Shown here: positions 19,401 to 24,639 of the stretch, piece after piece
Numbering within the stretch: the stretch's first letter is position 1
Layout of the letters: the number at the start of each line of letters is the position of its first letter
DNA from: Actinophytocola algeriensis
GTDB lineage: Bacteria > Actinomycetota > Actinomycetes > Mycobacteriales > Pseudonocardiaceae
Assembly: GCF_014203735.1 (NCBI RefSeq)
Contig: NZ_JACHJQ010000015.1
Location: 1 to 64,000, forward strand
Length of the DNA stretch: 64,000 nucleotides
Direction of reading: 5' to 3'
Made by a program: the position numbers and the translations under genes
The notes under the pieces: model-generated
Seen by the model: the letters and a program-made list of their open reading frames with translations, nothing else
What the model was told of the DNA's origin: nothing
Databases searched by the model: none

Positions 19401-19649
19401 CGCCTTGATGGGCGGGTACTTCGACTGGAGCGTCCGCGCGTCGGCGGGGTTGCCGCGGCCACCGCCGTCGTGCGGCAGCCCAGCGGCGTCGCCCCACTCC
19501 TGCGCGGGACCAGACCCGGGAGCCGCCGCCTGCTGTGTCGCGCTGGGCGTGTCGGGCCCGAGCGTGGTCGCGACGACCGCGAGCACCGTCAGCGCGACCA
19601 GGCCACGCCTGACCACCGGGACTTTTCCTGCAGCAGACAACGCCAGCAC
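10494..19649 (-). CDS. Giant secreted RHS/YD-repeat protein with C-terminal EndoU-like toxin
   Basis: A 3051-residue polymorphic toxin. Domains in order: signal peptide (about 1-35), DNRLRE/CBM-like domain (about 320-540), Ig-like spacer, DUF6531-type entry to the RHS cage (about 760), LamG/concanavalin-type insertion (about 975-1200), a long series of YD repeats, the RHS-associated core ending at DPSGH near 2620, a variable linker, and the toxin from about 2950. The toxin has HIVKNH (two catalytic-type histidines), a lysine-rich middle and TAYPQ at the end, matching bacterial EndoU ribonucleases (PF14436). RHS repeats form a shell that encloses and releases such tips. I chose the GTG at 19649 because GGAGG lies 6 bases upstream and the signal peptide follows; the frame is open from 19745. 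Stop overlaps the immunity start. Confidence 0.9.
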   Translation of the reverse strand: MLALSAAGKVPVVRRGLVALTVLAVVATTLGPDTPSATQQAAAPGSGPAQEWGDAAGLPHDGGGRGNPADARTLQSKYPPIKAQEADDARNVARVGESQDPAVRGFDAATSRELPLLRKESQRTYENADGTQTTEFSRDPLNFKGADGAWRPIDTRLVPDGEDWRNAADSVRVWTAEATGAGPVARLDLDGKHRLEFGVDGAATSVGTVDGSAITYPDVRSDADLRLEVTTRGLKETIALKSPDAPREWLFPLKTGGLRTSIVAGAIVFRDEKGTERARVPRGFMFDSAYDERMGEYATSFGVTYELVGDAIRMTLDEKWLRDPRRVYPVTVDPPVEVRAAASSMYVQRNSDGSNFSNTDDLKVGRATDSGGSYTAASYLSFPDVEDDLAGHKIFGAQLSLTNYHSWSCNPRPVTIHAVTQQWTAGSGHSYPGPTFTQAALAGKSFAHGFIASGTTTSRCPTATEAIPLGNAGRDLVQRWANGQQDNHGLTVRASETDVYGWKKFAQAGTANPPRLAITHTPFNADYEFVNPVPDPPVTRLQGGKVKLKVTNRGVDPWTSGYALAYRIFNGNGGYLGWSESAALSGTVPRGSSVTLDAFIKPLQPGTYRLEFTMMRRGGPVFTDEQIAPAVLILTVVDIPPVVQELYPPNGYSAPSLTPSLWARAVDIDAPPGSAPQYRFEVCDENKTNCFDSGRQASPTWTVPAGRLQWSKTYHWRVYASDGTSENEPTPFSALLTAVPQPEITAHLGNAPYGGRSGEFDPQVGNYTASAVDATVSTIGPKLSVVRTYNSLDPRADSAFGAGWSSQYDMRITPDHDGSGNVVVTYPDGQQARFGANLDASGQPTGGRLVPPPGRYATLVPRTAAEGGGWTLTDKSASLYVFRADGRPSEIYDNAGRSVAFTYGSDGELSTVTNRTSGRKLTITWSGAHIRTVSTDPVNGTPLTWTYTYDGDRLTQVCDPTDGCTTYEYTAGSHYRSTVVDAKPDSYWRLGDPSGTEAQSQIGINLGTDKATYSDVALGAAGIVDSDTAATFNGTTSAMTLPQGTVRKSRELTVEMWFRTSTGGPLLGIQNQPDGVTPTAAVPLVYVDTDGKLRGQFWTGTVNQFVSTGTVNDNQWHHVVLSSTIDSQTLYLDGQVVGTRAGAIDHSAYNHSQVGAAFAITPSHLPGWGTAQRRSFAGVIDEVAVYQHPLGLTAVQSHHRARAGAPQMSKTVLPSGKTAAEMRYDTGRDRLLEYTDRNGGTWSIGAPMVTGTRDNIIRTVRVADPGNRAYFYDYDPLRGRILRYLAPIGQSRPEDEPPPVESIPTPPPYECPPPEEEPFCEIPIGGGDESFPPVDMQGARTFTYDTNGFQNTITDELGKSVTLTHDARGNLTSRRTCRTGTSCQTAYFEYTPVGSNLTDPRLDKVIATRDARSSSAIDNRYRTAYTYTTRGDLETQTTPDGAVVRHTYTTDSTPAVGGGNTPAGLVHTTTNPRGAVTTYGYFRTGDLAEIRSATGLVTRFTYDELGRRTTSTEISDSFPAGVTTTVTYDKLSRPTVTTAPAVTNEVTGESHRLRITTTYDADGNPTEAKADDIEGDDPTRVATLLYDSHNRVVRMTDAEGNETSFGYDAFGNTTRMVDASGVQYDYTYTRRNKLAEVRLRGWTGDPGGAQPGPKDYLVLASYAYALNGELTSSTDAMGRTTAYRYHDDGLLKDTIATSRNLVLATNDYDDAGNLKSQITAGGRKTTYETDAVGRRSAMTADPDGLARRTGWTYDLNGNVTQVRMTGRESNTGEFDDVTAEVVDFGYDTAGRQTSETVHTGTEDLTTTYGHDQRGLVTSTTDPTGATTDYRYDALGRLVTATAPEVETEPGGPTRPATATGYDTFGATTHVTDANGETWRYGYDKLSRLVSTTSPEYTPPGGNPITATSSTTYDAMSRVTTSTNPRGAVTRYGYDQLGRLTTQTDPHADQAGESGGTWQYSYTRTGELLSATNPMGARNEYTYDDLGRLQTTSELERYPAPGTYTSEFTYDDASNLLSVKAPSGATGSYTYDTLNQLISATDPSGVTTALGYDRSGRQATTTDEAGRKQRTHYDLAGRPTQVLDLTPAGVPLRKSKFAHDRAGNLASVTNPLGQVSRYTSDALGRLREQVEPVSATESITTTFGYDAAGNQTRYTDGRGNTTEYTVNEWGLPESVIEPSTTAHPNPADRTWTVAYDAAANPVGTDLPGNVDRTSTYDLLGSLTGETATNTPANSYDHDALGRVISASSSSGENRFTYNDRDALLSTGGPSGDTNYTYNADGNVVSRTDASGTANFGYTTGRLTTMQHGITGVTQVLNYNDSGLLSTVDYGGGRLREFTYDDLARPVTDSLAGASLEYGYDLNDRLTRKETTGLADAGVNTYGYDRADRLTSWTHQPAGGSPTTTTYGWDAASNRVAAGAKIATYDQRNRLQSDGTDTYSYTPRGTLSSKSGAPVTYDGFDRLTQQGAAAYTYDALDRVATRNGAEFAYSGATNELATDGTTTFGRGPWGELLSTRTGADTSLTVSDQHGDVIASLLATGGTVSDSTAYDPWGKVTGGTERTIGYQGDYTDPDTDQVNMTARWYDPSSGGFTSRDSAALPTTPSPMANRYSYGASSPMNYSDPSGHNPQECQDLPGNPENAVCVWPDSGGQIGSGLGGLPGGSSCGGSLPPEVLAVDCCTGVLAFASCNGGSANLDYNPGGASGSLTGSFNGPSGGGRGGADAPRPDPAIAARQANRVAALNNPLPIPGAMLAPLYGGSITAPVSPAPDLPSKTASDYQDPIDDINESYRDLENSLTGDSPLLQNAQYSPSEIEQPHYCDACNWPTSQGRYPGRIGSDGRPMIDLEELDRRGIELSPGQWDLFENGGDDYRLSQLDPIPGYVYQPPPDAGDAGHLLLDLLGLLPVAGEWADGLNCGWYAADGDSLNAGLSCAATVPFAGWGAAAAKAAQRGGKAMNLPSWKAIDIDVEHIVKNHTAQGKGYIESQRSGGHKDKFYDFMSADTIAHTVRQAYRNAQRVGPAQGDRIKMRGYANGMTIEMWVNIKTKTIETAYPQ

Positions 19650-20015
19650 CCTGCCCCTCCAGAACGGATAAACCGCAAGCAACGGGTGCCCTCCCCGAAG
19701 AGCTCGCCGACGCTCAGGAATACCGGCCCATAAACGGCAGGGCAAGAAGAAACCCCCGTTCGGCCTAGCCGGTAAATGTTACACGAGAATATTGTGTGTT
19801 ACCTCACAAATCGGACGCCTTGACGGCCGTCACCTGCACAAACAACACTGGCCGACGGCCCGCGCGGGGACGGGTGACCACCGACGACGCGGCTCGAGCA
19901 AGCTGGCACTGGGGTACCGGATCAATCGGCGCGGACGCGCCGAATTAGGCGTGCGGTAATTCCGGTCCGTTTCCCGAACACCGCGTTTCCGCATGGGGAA
20001 CGGAAGGACACAGCC
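19650..20015. promoter_or_regulatory. Divergent promoter region between RHS toxin and lectin-like gene
   Basis: These 366 bases separate two outward-reading secreted-protein genes. The centre (about 19775-19810) is conspicuously AT-rich, with two direct TGTTAC copies and a GAGAATATT stretch, and is the most likely site of the promoters. GGAAGGA at 20002-20008 is the ribosome binding site for the plus-strand gene. No exact promoter boxes are asserted. Confidence 0.45.
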
Positions 20016-21932
20016 GTGCGACTGGCTCGCATTTCCACCCTTGTCGCCGTGTGCACGGTGGCCGCGTCTGTCGCGACCGTGCCGACCACCGCCGCAGCGG
20101 CGGAGAACTCCACCCTCAGCTGCACGTCGAGCGTGCCGATCTACCGGGCGACCGCGGGCGGCGCCTTGTACCGCTACCAGCACCTCGAGCCGGAGAACGG
20201 CACGCTGTCCTGGGCGGCGAACCCACCGCACATCGGCAACGACTGGCACAACGGCCGCGCCGTCGCGGCACCGGACGGCGTCTTCTACGCCCCGTGGAAC
20301 ACCGGCGAACTGCGCCGCTACCGCTGGATCAACAACGCGTGGGAGACATACCCGGGTGGGTCCCAGCACCAGGTGATCGACGCGACCGGCTGGGACAGGT
20401 ACACGACCGCCGCCTACAAGAACCGCATCACCGCGGACACCGAGGGCCACCTCTACACGGTCGAGCCAGACGGCGCGCTGCACTGGCGGGCCTACGACTC
20501 GGCGACGGGTACGTGGCGCCACCGGGTCATCGCGGGCGGCTGGGACCAGTACAACCTGATCACCGCGGCCGGCCGTGGCGTGATCTACGCCCGCCTGTCG
20601 TCCAACGGCGACCTCCACCGCTACCGCTACCACGCGGCGTCCAACCGCTGGGTCGTCGTCCGGCAGGACATCGGCAAGCTCTGGAACCGGTTCGACCGGG
20701 TCTTCTCCGCGGGCGGGGACGTCCTCTACGCCGTCGAACCCGATGGCGAGATGTTCTGGTACCGCTGGAACGAGACCACCGAAACCTGGCAGGCGCAGAC
20801 CGGTGTGCTCGTCGGCCGGGCGTGGATCGACTGGACCACCACCGCCCAGCCGGACGCGTGCCAGCGCGTAGGCACGAGCGTCCCGCAACGCCCCACCGTG
20901 GAGGCCCAGCCGAACGGCTCCGTCACGCTCCTCAACACGAGCGACGGTCACCTCCACTACGGCTACGTCGACCCGGAGGGGCGTGCGACCCACGCCGAGG
21001 CGGTCGACCTGTCGGGCAACACTTCGTTCGGCGCCCAGGTCGTACCCGGTCTGACGGGGGTCACCGCGACCACCGCCATGGGCGAGTACCAGGACGGCCG
21101 GGTTGTGCTCACCGCCAACGGCACCGACGCGGACGTGCGGGAGAGCGTGCGCGGCGCCGACGACGTCTGGAGCGCGCCCACGAACGAAGGCGGGTTCCTG
21201 GTCACCGCCCCGGCCGCGGCGCGGCTGCCGGGTAACATCGTGGCCGAGTTCAGCCTCGCCGCCGACTACGGCCTGTGGGTCCGCCGCCAGGCCGCGGCCA
21301 ACGCTCCGCTCGGCGGGTGGCAACTCGCCGGCTCGACGCCACTCGCCCACGAGCGGCTCACGGCGGTGGCCACCAGCGCGGGCGTCCGGCTCATCGGCCT
21401 CGGCCGCGACGGCCGCTTCCACACCGCGACCTACGAGAACGGCACGCTCGGCACGTGGACGAACCTGGGTGGCAGCGGGTTCGCGGGCACCGCCTCCGCA
21501 GTGGCGATGCCGGGCGACACGGTGCAGGTGTTCGCGACCGACAGCACGGGCACCGTCCAGACCCAGCGCCAGACCACGGCCGGCTTCCCGGGCACGTGGA
21601 CCGCTCTGCCCGGCGTCGCCGCGGTGGGCAGCCCGTCCGCTGTCATGTCCGTCGGCGGCATGCTGCAGGTCGTGACCAAGGGCCCGGGCGACTACATCTA
21701 CTACAGCGGCCAGACGGCACCCGGCTCGACGACGTGGACCGCGTGGCAGACGATCACCACCAGCGACGTGACCTCCACCGACCCGACCGCGCTGACCGTG
21801 CCGACCGCGGGCACCTGGGTGGTCGCCTACCTCACCGACACGAACGAGCCGAAGCTCCGCCGGGCGCCGGCGTCGGTCGCGCGCAGCACCGGCACGGACT
21901 TCGTGGAGGTTCCGATCCACGTGATTCCGTGA
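20016..21932 (+). CDS. Secreted tachylectin-2-like beta-propeller protein
   Basis: A 638-residue exported protein with a signal peptide ending in TTAAAAEN (about residue 30). Residues about 40-290 consist of repeats of the type LYRYQHLEP / LRRYRWINN / LHWRAYD / LHRYRYHA / MFWYRWNE, spaced about 45 residues, the signature of the tachylectin-2 five-bladed sugar-binding propeller. The C-terminal half (about 300-630) looks like a second propeller with repeated SDGHLHYG- and GTWTNLGG-like blades. GTG start with GGAAGGA 7 bases upstream. It is divergent from the RHS toxin and may assist attachment of the producer or toxin to sugars on other cells; this is inference. Its 3' end is duplicated in inverted form at 4566. 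Confidence 0.8.
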   Translation: MRLARISTLVAVCTVAASVATVPTTAAAAENSTLSCTSSVPIYRATAGGALYRYQHLEPENGTLSWAANPPHIGNDWHNGRAVAAPDGVFYAPWNTGELRRYRWINNAWETYPGGSQHQVIDATGWDRYTTAAYKNRITADTEGHLYTVEPDGALHWRAYDSATGTWRHRVIAGGWDQYNLITAAGRGVIYARLSSNGDLHRYRYHAASNRWVVVRQDIGKLWNRFDRVFSAGGDVLYAVEPDGEMFWYRWNETTETWQAQTGVLVGRAWIDWTTTAQPDACQRVGTSVPQRPTVEAQPNGSVTLLNTSDGHLHYGYVDPEGRATHAEAVDLSGNTSFGAQVVPGLTGVTATTAMGEYQDGRVVLTANGTDADVRESVRGADDVWSAPTNEGGFLVTAPAAARLPGNIVAEFSLAADYGLWVRRQAAANAPLGGWQLAGSTPLAHERLTAVATSAGVRLIGLGRDGRFHTATYENGTLGTWTNLGGSGFAGTASAVAMPGDTVQVFATDSTGTVQTQRQTTAGFPGTWTALPGVAAVGSPSAVMSVGGMLQVVTKGPGDYIYYSGQTAPGSTTWTAWQTITTSDVTSTDPTALTVPTAGTWVVAYLTDTNEPKLRRAPASVARSTGTDFVEVPIHVIP

Positions 21933-21962
21933 CCCCACGCAGTCGGCCGATCCCTCCCGAGT
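21862..21962 (+). repeat. Inverted duplicate (copy 2), at the 3' end of the lectin-like gene
   Basis: Partner of the copy at 4566-4665. It spans the last 24 or so codons of the lectin-like gene, its TGA stop and 30 bases beyond. Since non-coding bases are conserved as well as codons, the similarity reflects a DNA duplication and not only protein conservation. Confidence 0.8.
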
Positions 21963-22002
21963 GATATTTTTCGTCCGGATCGGGGGATCTCGCAGCGACT
22001 GT

Positions 22003-23595
22003 ATGAGGCCTGGCTTGACTGTCACTTCTCCTGTTCCGGCGGCCCCGTCCGACGAGGCCCCGGAACAGCACCGAGCGCGGCGAACCTGGGTGTTCGCCGC
22101 GCTCGGACTCGGCGTGTTGTTCCTGCTCGGCACGCGCGCGGCGTGGTTCTTCACCATCGACGACGCCTACATCACCTTCCGCTACTCGGACAACTTCGCC
22201 GCCGGGCACGGCCCGGTCTGGAACGTCGGAGAGGACCCGGTCGAGGGGTTCACCAACTTCCTCTGGATGCTCTGGCACACCCCGTTCGCCCTGCTCGGCC
22301 TCGACCTGCCGCTGGTCGCGAAGCTGACCTCGTTCGCCGCGGGCGCCGCCGCGCTGGTGCTGCTCGTGCGGTACTGCCACCAGCGCTACGGCCTGGTGTC
22401 CGCGCTCGTCGCCGGCGGCGCGTACGTCGTGTTCATCCCGACGTACTTCCACATCACCAGTGGCCTGGAGACCATGGCGTTCGCCGCGCTGCTGCTCCGC
22501 GCGGTGATCGTCGGCCTCCGCGCCATCAACGGGCAGGCGGTCCGGACCTGGGAACCACCGCTCCTGCTGGTGCTGGCCGGCATGCTGCGGCCCGAAGGTG
22601 TGCTCGCCGCGCTGCCCGCGTTCGCGGCCTGGCTGTGGGTCAATCGCCGTGACCGCCGCACCTGGCTGTGGACCTCGGGCGCGGCCATGATCGGCGGCGG
22701 GTACTTCGCCTGGCGCTGGTCCTACTTCGGGCATCTGTTCCCGAACACCTTCTACGTCAAGTTCGGCAACGTCGACGCGGGCCAGATCTGGCTCGAGACC
22801 ATCGTCCCGGTCCTGCTCCCCCTCCTGCTCTGCACCGTCGCCCTCCTGATCCGCCGCGACACCCGCTGGTCAGGCGCAGTGCTGTGCGCGACCGTCGGCG
22901 CCACCTACCTCACCTACGTGGTCTCCGGCCCGACCATGGACTACCTCTACCGATTCGCCTACCACGCCTTCCCCGTGCTTTGCCTCGCCGCCGGGCTGGT
23001 CGTCGGCCCGTTCCGCCGCTGGTGGCTCGCCTCCGGCGTCGGCGCCGTCGCGGTCGGCTGGATCGCGTTCACAGGTGCCCAGACGCCGGACCTGCCGCTG
23101 ATCGCGAACTACGGCCCCGACCTGGCCCGCACCCACGAACCGATCGGCCGCGGCCTGGCCGACGCCGACGTGCCGGAAGACCGCCGCACCGTCGCCCTCC
23201 ACGACGCGGGCGCCATCCCGTACTACAGCCGCTGGGACACCATCGACTTCATCGGCCTCAACGACGAACCGATCGCCCACGGCGCCGACGTCACCCGGCG
23301 CGTCACGGACGCCCAGCCAACCGTCATCGTGCTGCGCAGCTACAGCCCGCCGCCCCCGGCCACCGCCTACGGCCTCGACGTCGCCCGCGCCACCGAGGGC
23401 TACGTGCACATCCACACCAGCCAGATGCGCGAGGGGTACTACAAGCACGTCTACGTGCTTCCCGAGTACGCCGACGCGGTGAGCAACGCCGTCATCCCCG
23501 AGATCGACAAGGCACAGGCCACCTACGACCCCGGCCGCTACGACCTCACCATCGACCGCTGGCTGGACCGCATCCGCACCGACCTACCCTGGTAA
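22003..23595 (+). CDS. GT-C glycosyltransferase, AftB-like arabinosyl/mannosyl transferase family
   Basis: A 530-residue polytopic membrane protein. After a short basic cytoplasmic start and a first membrane helix, it has TIDDAYITFRYSDNFAAGHG, which holds the acidic pair of GT-C enzymes, followed by VEGFTNFLWMLW; both are characteristic of the actinobacterial family that includes mycobacterial AftB. About nine further helices follow, then an extracellular C-terminal domain of about 170 residues. These enzymes use polyprenyl-phosphate sugars on the outer face of the membrane. I chose the ATG at 22003; a TTG at 22015 with GAGG before it is also possible. Being the last gene of segment A, it may decorate a surface glycan related to the lectin gene upstream, but that is speculation. 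Confidence 0.8.
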   Translation: MRPGLTVTSPVPAAPSDEAPEQHRARRTWVFAALGLGVLFLLGTRAAWFFTIDDAYITFRYSDNFAAGHGPVWNVGEDPVEGFTNFLWMLWHTPFALLGLDLPLVAKLTSFAAGAAALVLLVRYCHQRYGLVSALVAGGAYVVFIPTYFHITSGLETMAFAALLLRAVIVGLRAINGQAVRTWEPPLLLVLAGMLRPEGVLAALPAFAAWLWVNRRDRRTWLWTSGAAMIGGGYFAWRWSYFGHLFPNTFYVKFGNVDAGQIWLETIVPVLLPLLLCTVALLIRRDTRWSGAVLCATVGATYLTYVVSGPTMDYLYRFAYHAFPVLCLAAGLVVGPFRRWWLASGVGAVAVGWIAFTGAQTPDLPLIANYGPDLARTHEPIGRGLADADVPEDRRTVALHDAGAIPYYSRWDTIDFIGLNDEPIAHGADVTRRVTDAQPTVIVLRSYSPPPPATAYGLDVARATEGYVHIHTSQMREGYYKHVYVLPEYADAVSNAVIPEIDKAQATYDPGRYDLTIDRWLDRIRTDLPW

Positions 23596-23944
23596 CCACA
23601 CCTACCAAGGTCGCCGTGCGTCGGACGTGCGCATCTGGGCAAACTGAGTGCTGGCGCCGAACTTCGCAGCGACCTGCTCGTTGGCGAGGCCGTCATAGGC
23701 GGCGCAACCGCAACAGACACTCCCGCCCAGAAGCGCCCTGCAGAAGCACCAACTTGAACCAACGTCGTAAGACTCTTCGTCTCAAGTCACATGACCATGA
23801 TCAATAACATGCGGTTCGGCAAACCACCAGGTCACAGAGATCCCCGCCAGCAACACCAGACGGCGGACACCAACAATCACCCAGTCGCGCATCAACTCAT
23901 TCTGGGAAAATCCTGGCCCGTCTTGAACGGGGATCAACTCCGAA

Positions 23945-23984
23945 ACAAAGAAAAAGTGGCCGCCTACCTGCGTAAACGGCCACT
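23945..23984 (-). terminator. Rho-independent terminator carried by the segment A end
   Basis: AGTGGCCG (23955-23962) pairs with CGGCCACT (23977-23984), giving an 8-base-pair stem with a 14-base loop. On the minus strand it is followed by TTTTTCTTTG. It lies just beyond the tRNA 3'-end copy, so it would have ended tRNA-Pro transcription when this segment sat next to the tRNA gene. Confidence 0.7.
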
Positions 23985-23992
23985 CACCCGGT

Positions 23993-24028
23993 CGGGCTGA
24001 CAGGATTTGAACCTGCGACCCCTTGACC
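23993..24028 (-). other. Attachment-site copy (tRNA-Pro 3' end) between segments A and B
   Basis: Thirty-six bases identical to the 3' end of the intact tRNA-Pro gene, from the acceptor stem through the T arm into the anticodon stem. The 5' half of a tRNA is absent, so this is an att copy and not a gene. It is shared by the inner end of A and the outer end of B. Confidence 0.85.
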
Positions 24029-24180
24029 TTATTCGGGTCTATCGTGACCTGCGGCGATTCAACCCTCTACCCCGCTGACCTGCATGGATGCACTCATTGA
24101 GTGTTGATGTTTGCCGTGGTCTGCCGATTCCATTCTGGGAGAATCCTGGGACGCACAGACCTGTATGGACAGATGTGCCG
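24004..24180. repeat. Outer end of segment B
   Basis: The att copy is followed by TTATTCGGGTC, TGACCTGCGGCGA, a second TGACCTGC and CATTCTGGGAGAATCCTGGG (24131-24150), in the same order as the outer end of segment A at 9278-9460. The 24181-24394 stretch behind it has no clear gene; one short frame ending at 24369 reads sensibly but has no start signal. Confidence 0.75.
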
Positions 24181-24394
24181 CATGTCAAGCGCATCCTCGT
24201 TGGGTGTCATCGTCGTGGTCGACGGGACACGCGTTGCAGAGTTTGACAGTGACGTCGCTGCCGGAGTGCTCGACGCGTGGACGCGGCGGCCGAGGTGGAA
24301 TGGCAGGACATGGCCGAGGACGAACTGGTGACGCCGGGCTCGGGGCGCGTGTTCGCGATCCCGCTCTGACCGGGCCCGGCGTCACACTGCCTCG

Positions 24395-24538
24395 TCAGCG
24401 GCTGGTCCGCCAGTCCCGGACAGCACGCCGCACGCCGATGACGGCCGCAGTAACGGCGGTGATCGCACGAGCGACGTTGGTGATGGTCGGTAGCCACGTC
24501 CACACGGTTTGCGCGGCTTCGGTGAGTTCGATCCACAT
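24395..24538 (-). CDS. 47-residue membrane protein beside the NACHT gene
   Basis: The start is unusually well supported for so small an ORF: AGGAGGT lies 6 bases before the ATG. The product has an amphipathic start (MWIELTEAAQTVWTWL), one hydrophobic helix (about 17-36, VARAITAVTAAVIG) and a basic tail ending RRAVRDWRTSR, as in small membrane effectors or pore-forming peptides. It is transcribed away from the NACHT gene, about 100 bases apart. I do not recognise a family. A role as effector or sensor partner of the NACHT protein is a guess from position. Confidence 0.6.
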   Translation of the reverse strand: MWIELTEAAQTVWTWLPTITNVARAITAVTAAVIGVRRAVRDWRTSR

Positions 24539-24639
24539 CGGGTGACCTCCTGGGACGAAGAAACGCGTGTCACCCGCGACGTTGCTCGCTTGTCCGGCCA
24601 GCGTGGGACAGCCTGGACAAGCTGGAAACTGGAGGTGCC

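Larger units (their letters stand above)
23898..24028. repeat. tRNA-proximal end of segment A
   Basis: CATTCTGGGAAAATCCTGG at 23898-23916, a hairpin terminator and a 36-base tRNA-Pro 3'-end copy occur here in the same order and spacing as at 40791-40918. The region between lectin/GT-C cargo and this point (23596-23897) contains no gene that I can support. Confidence 0.8.

Noticed and set aside
16728-19733. 1001-residue plus-strand frame opposite the RHS gene
   Set aside because: Antisense shadow of the RHS coding sequence, without start signal or recognisable motif.
19830-22157. 775-residue minus-strand open frame
   Set aside because: It lies antisense to the lectin-like gene, has a low-complexity R/G/V composition and no domain; it is open because of GC-rich third positions on the other strand.
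23791-24000. 69-residue frame running into the att copy
   Set aside because: It reads through the repeat, the terminator hairpin and tRNA sequence, so it is not a gene.
23993-24076. Possible second tRNA gene
   Set aside because: Only the 3' half of tRNA-Pro is present; what follows cannot form the D arm or the 5' acceptor strand. The same applies to 9278 and 40878.
24273-24369. Short plus-strand frame reading AEVEWQDMAEDELVTPG before a stop
   Set aside because: It looks protein-like and may be the tail of a lost gene, but has no start signal and no recognised family.
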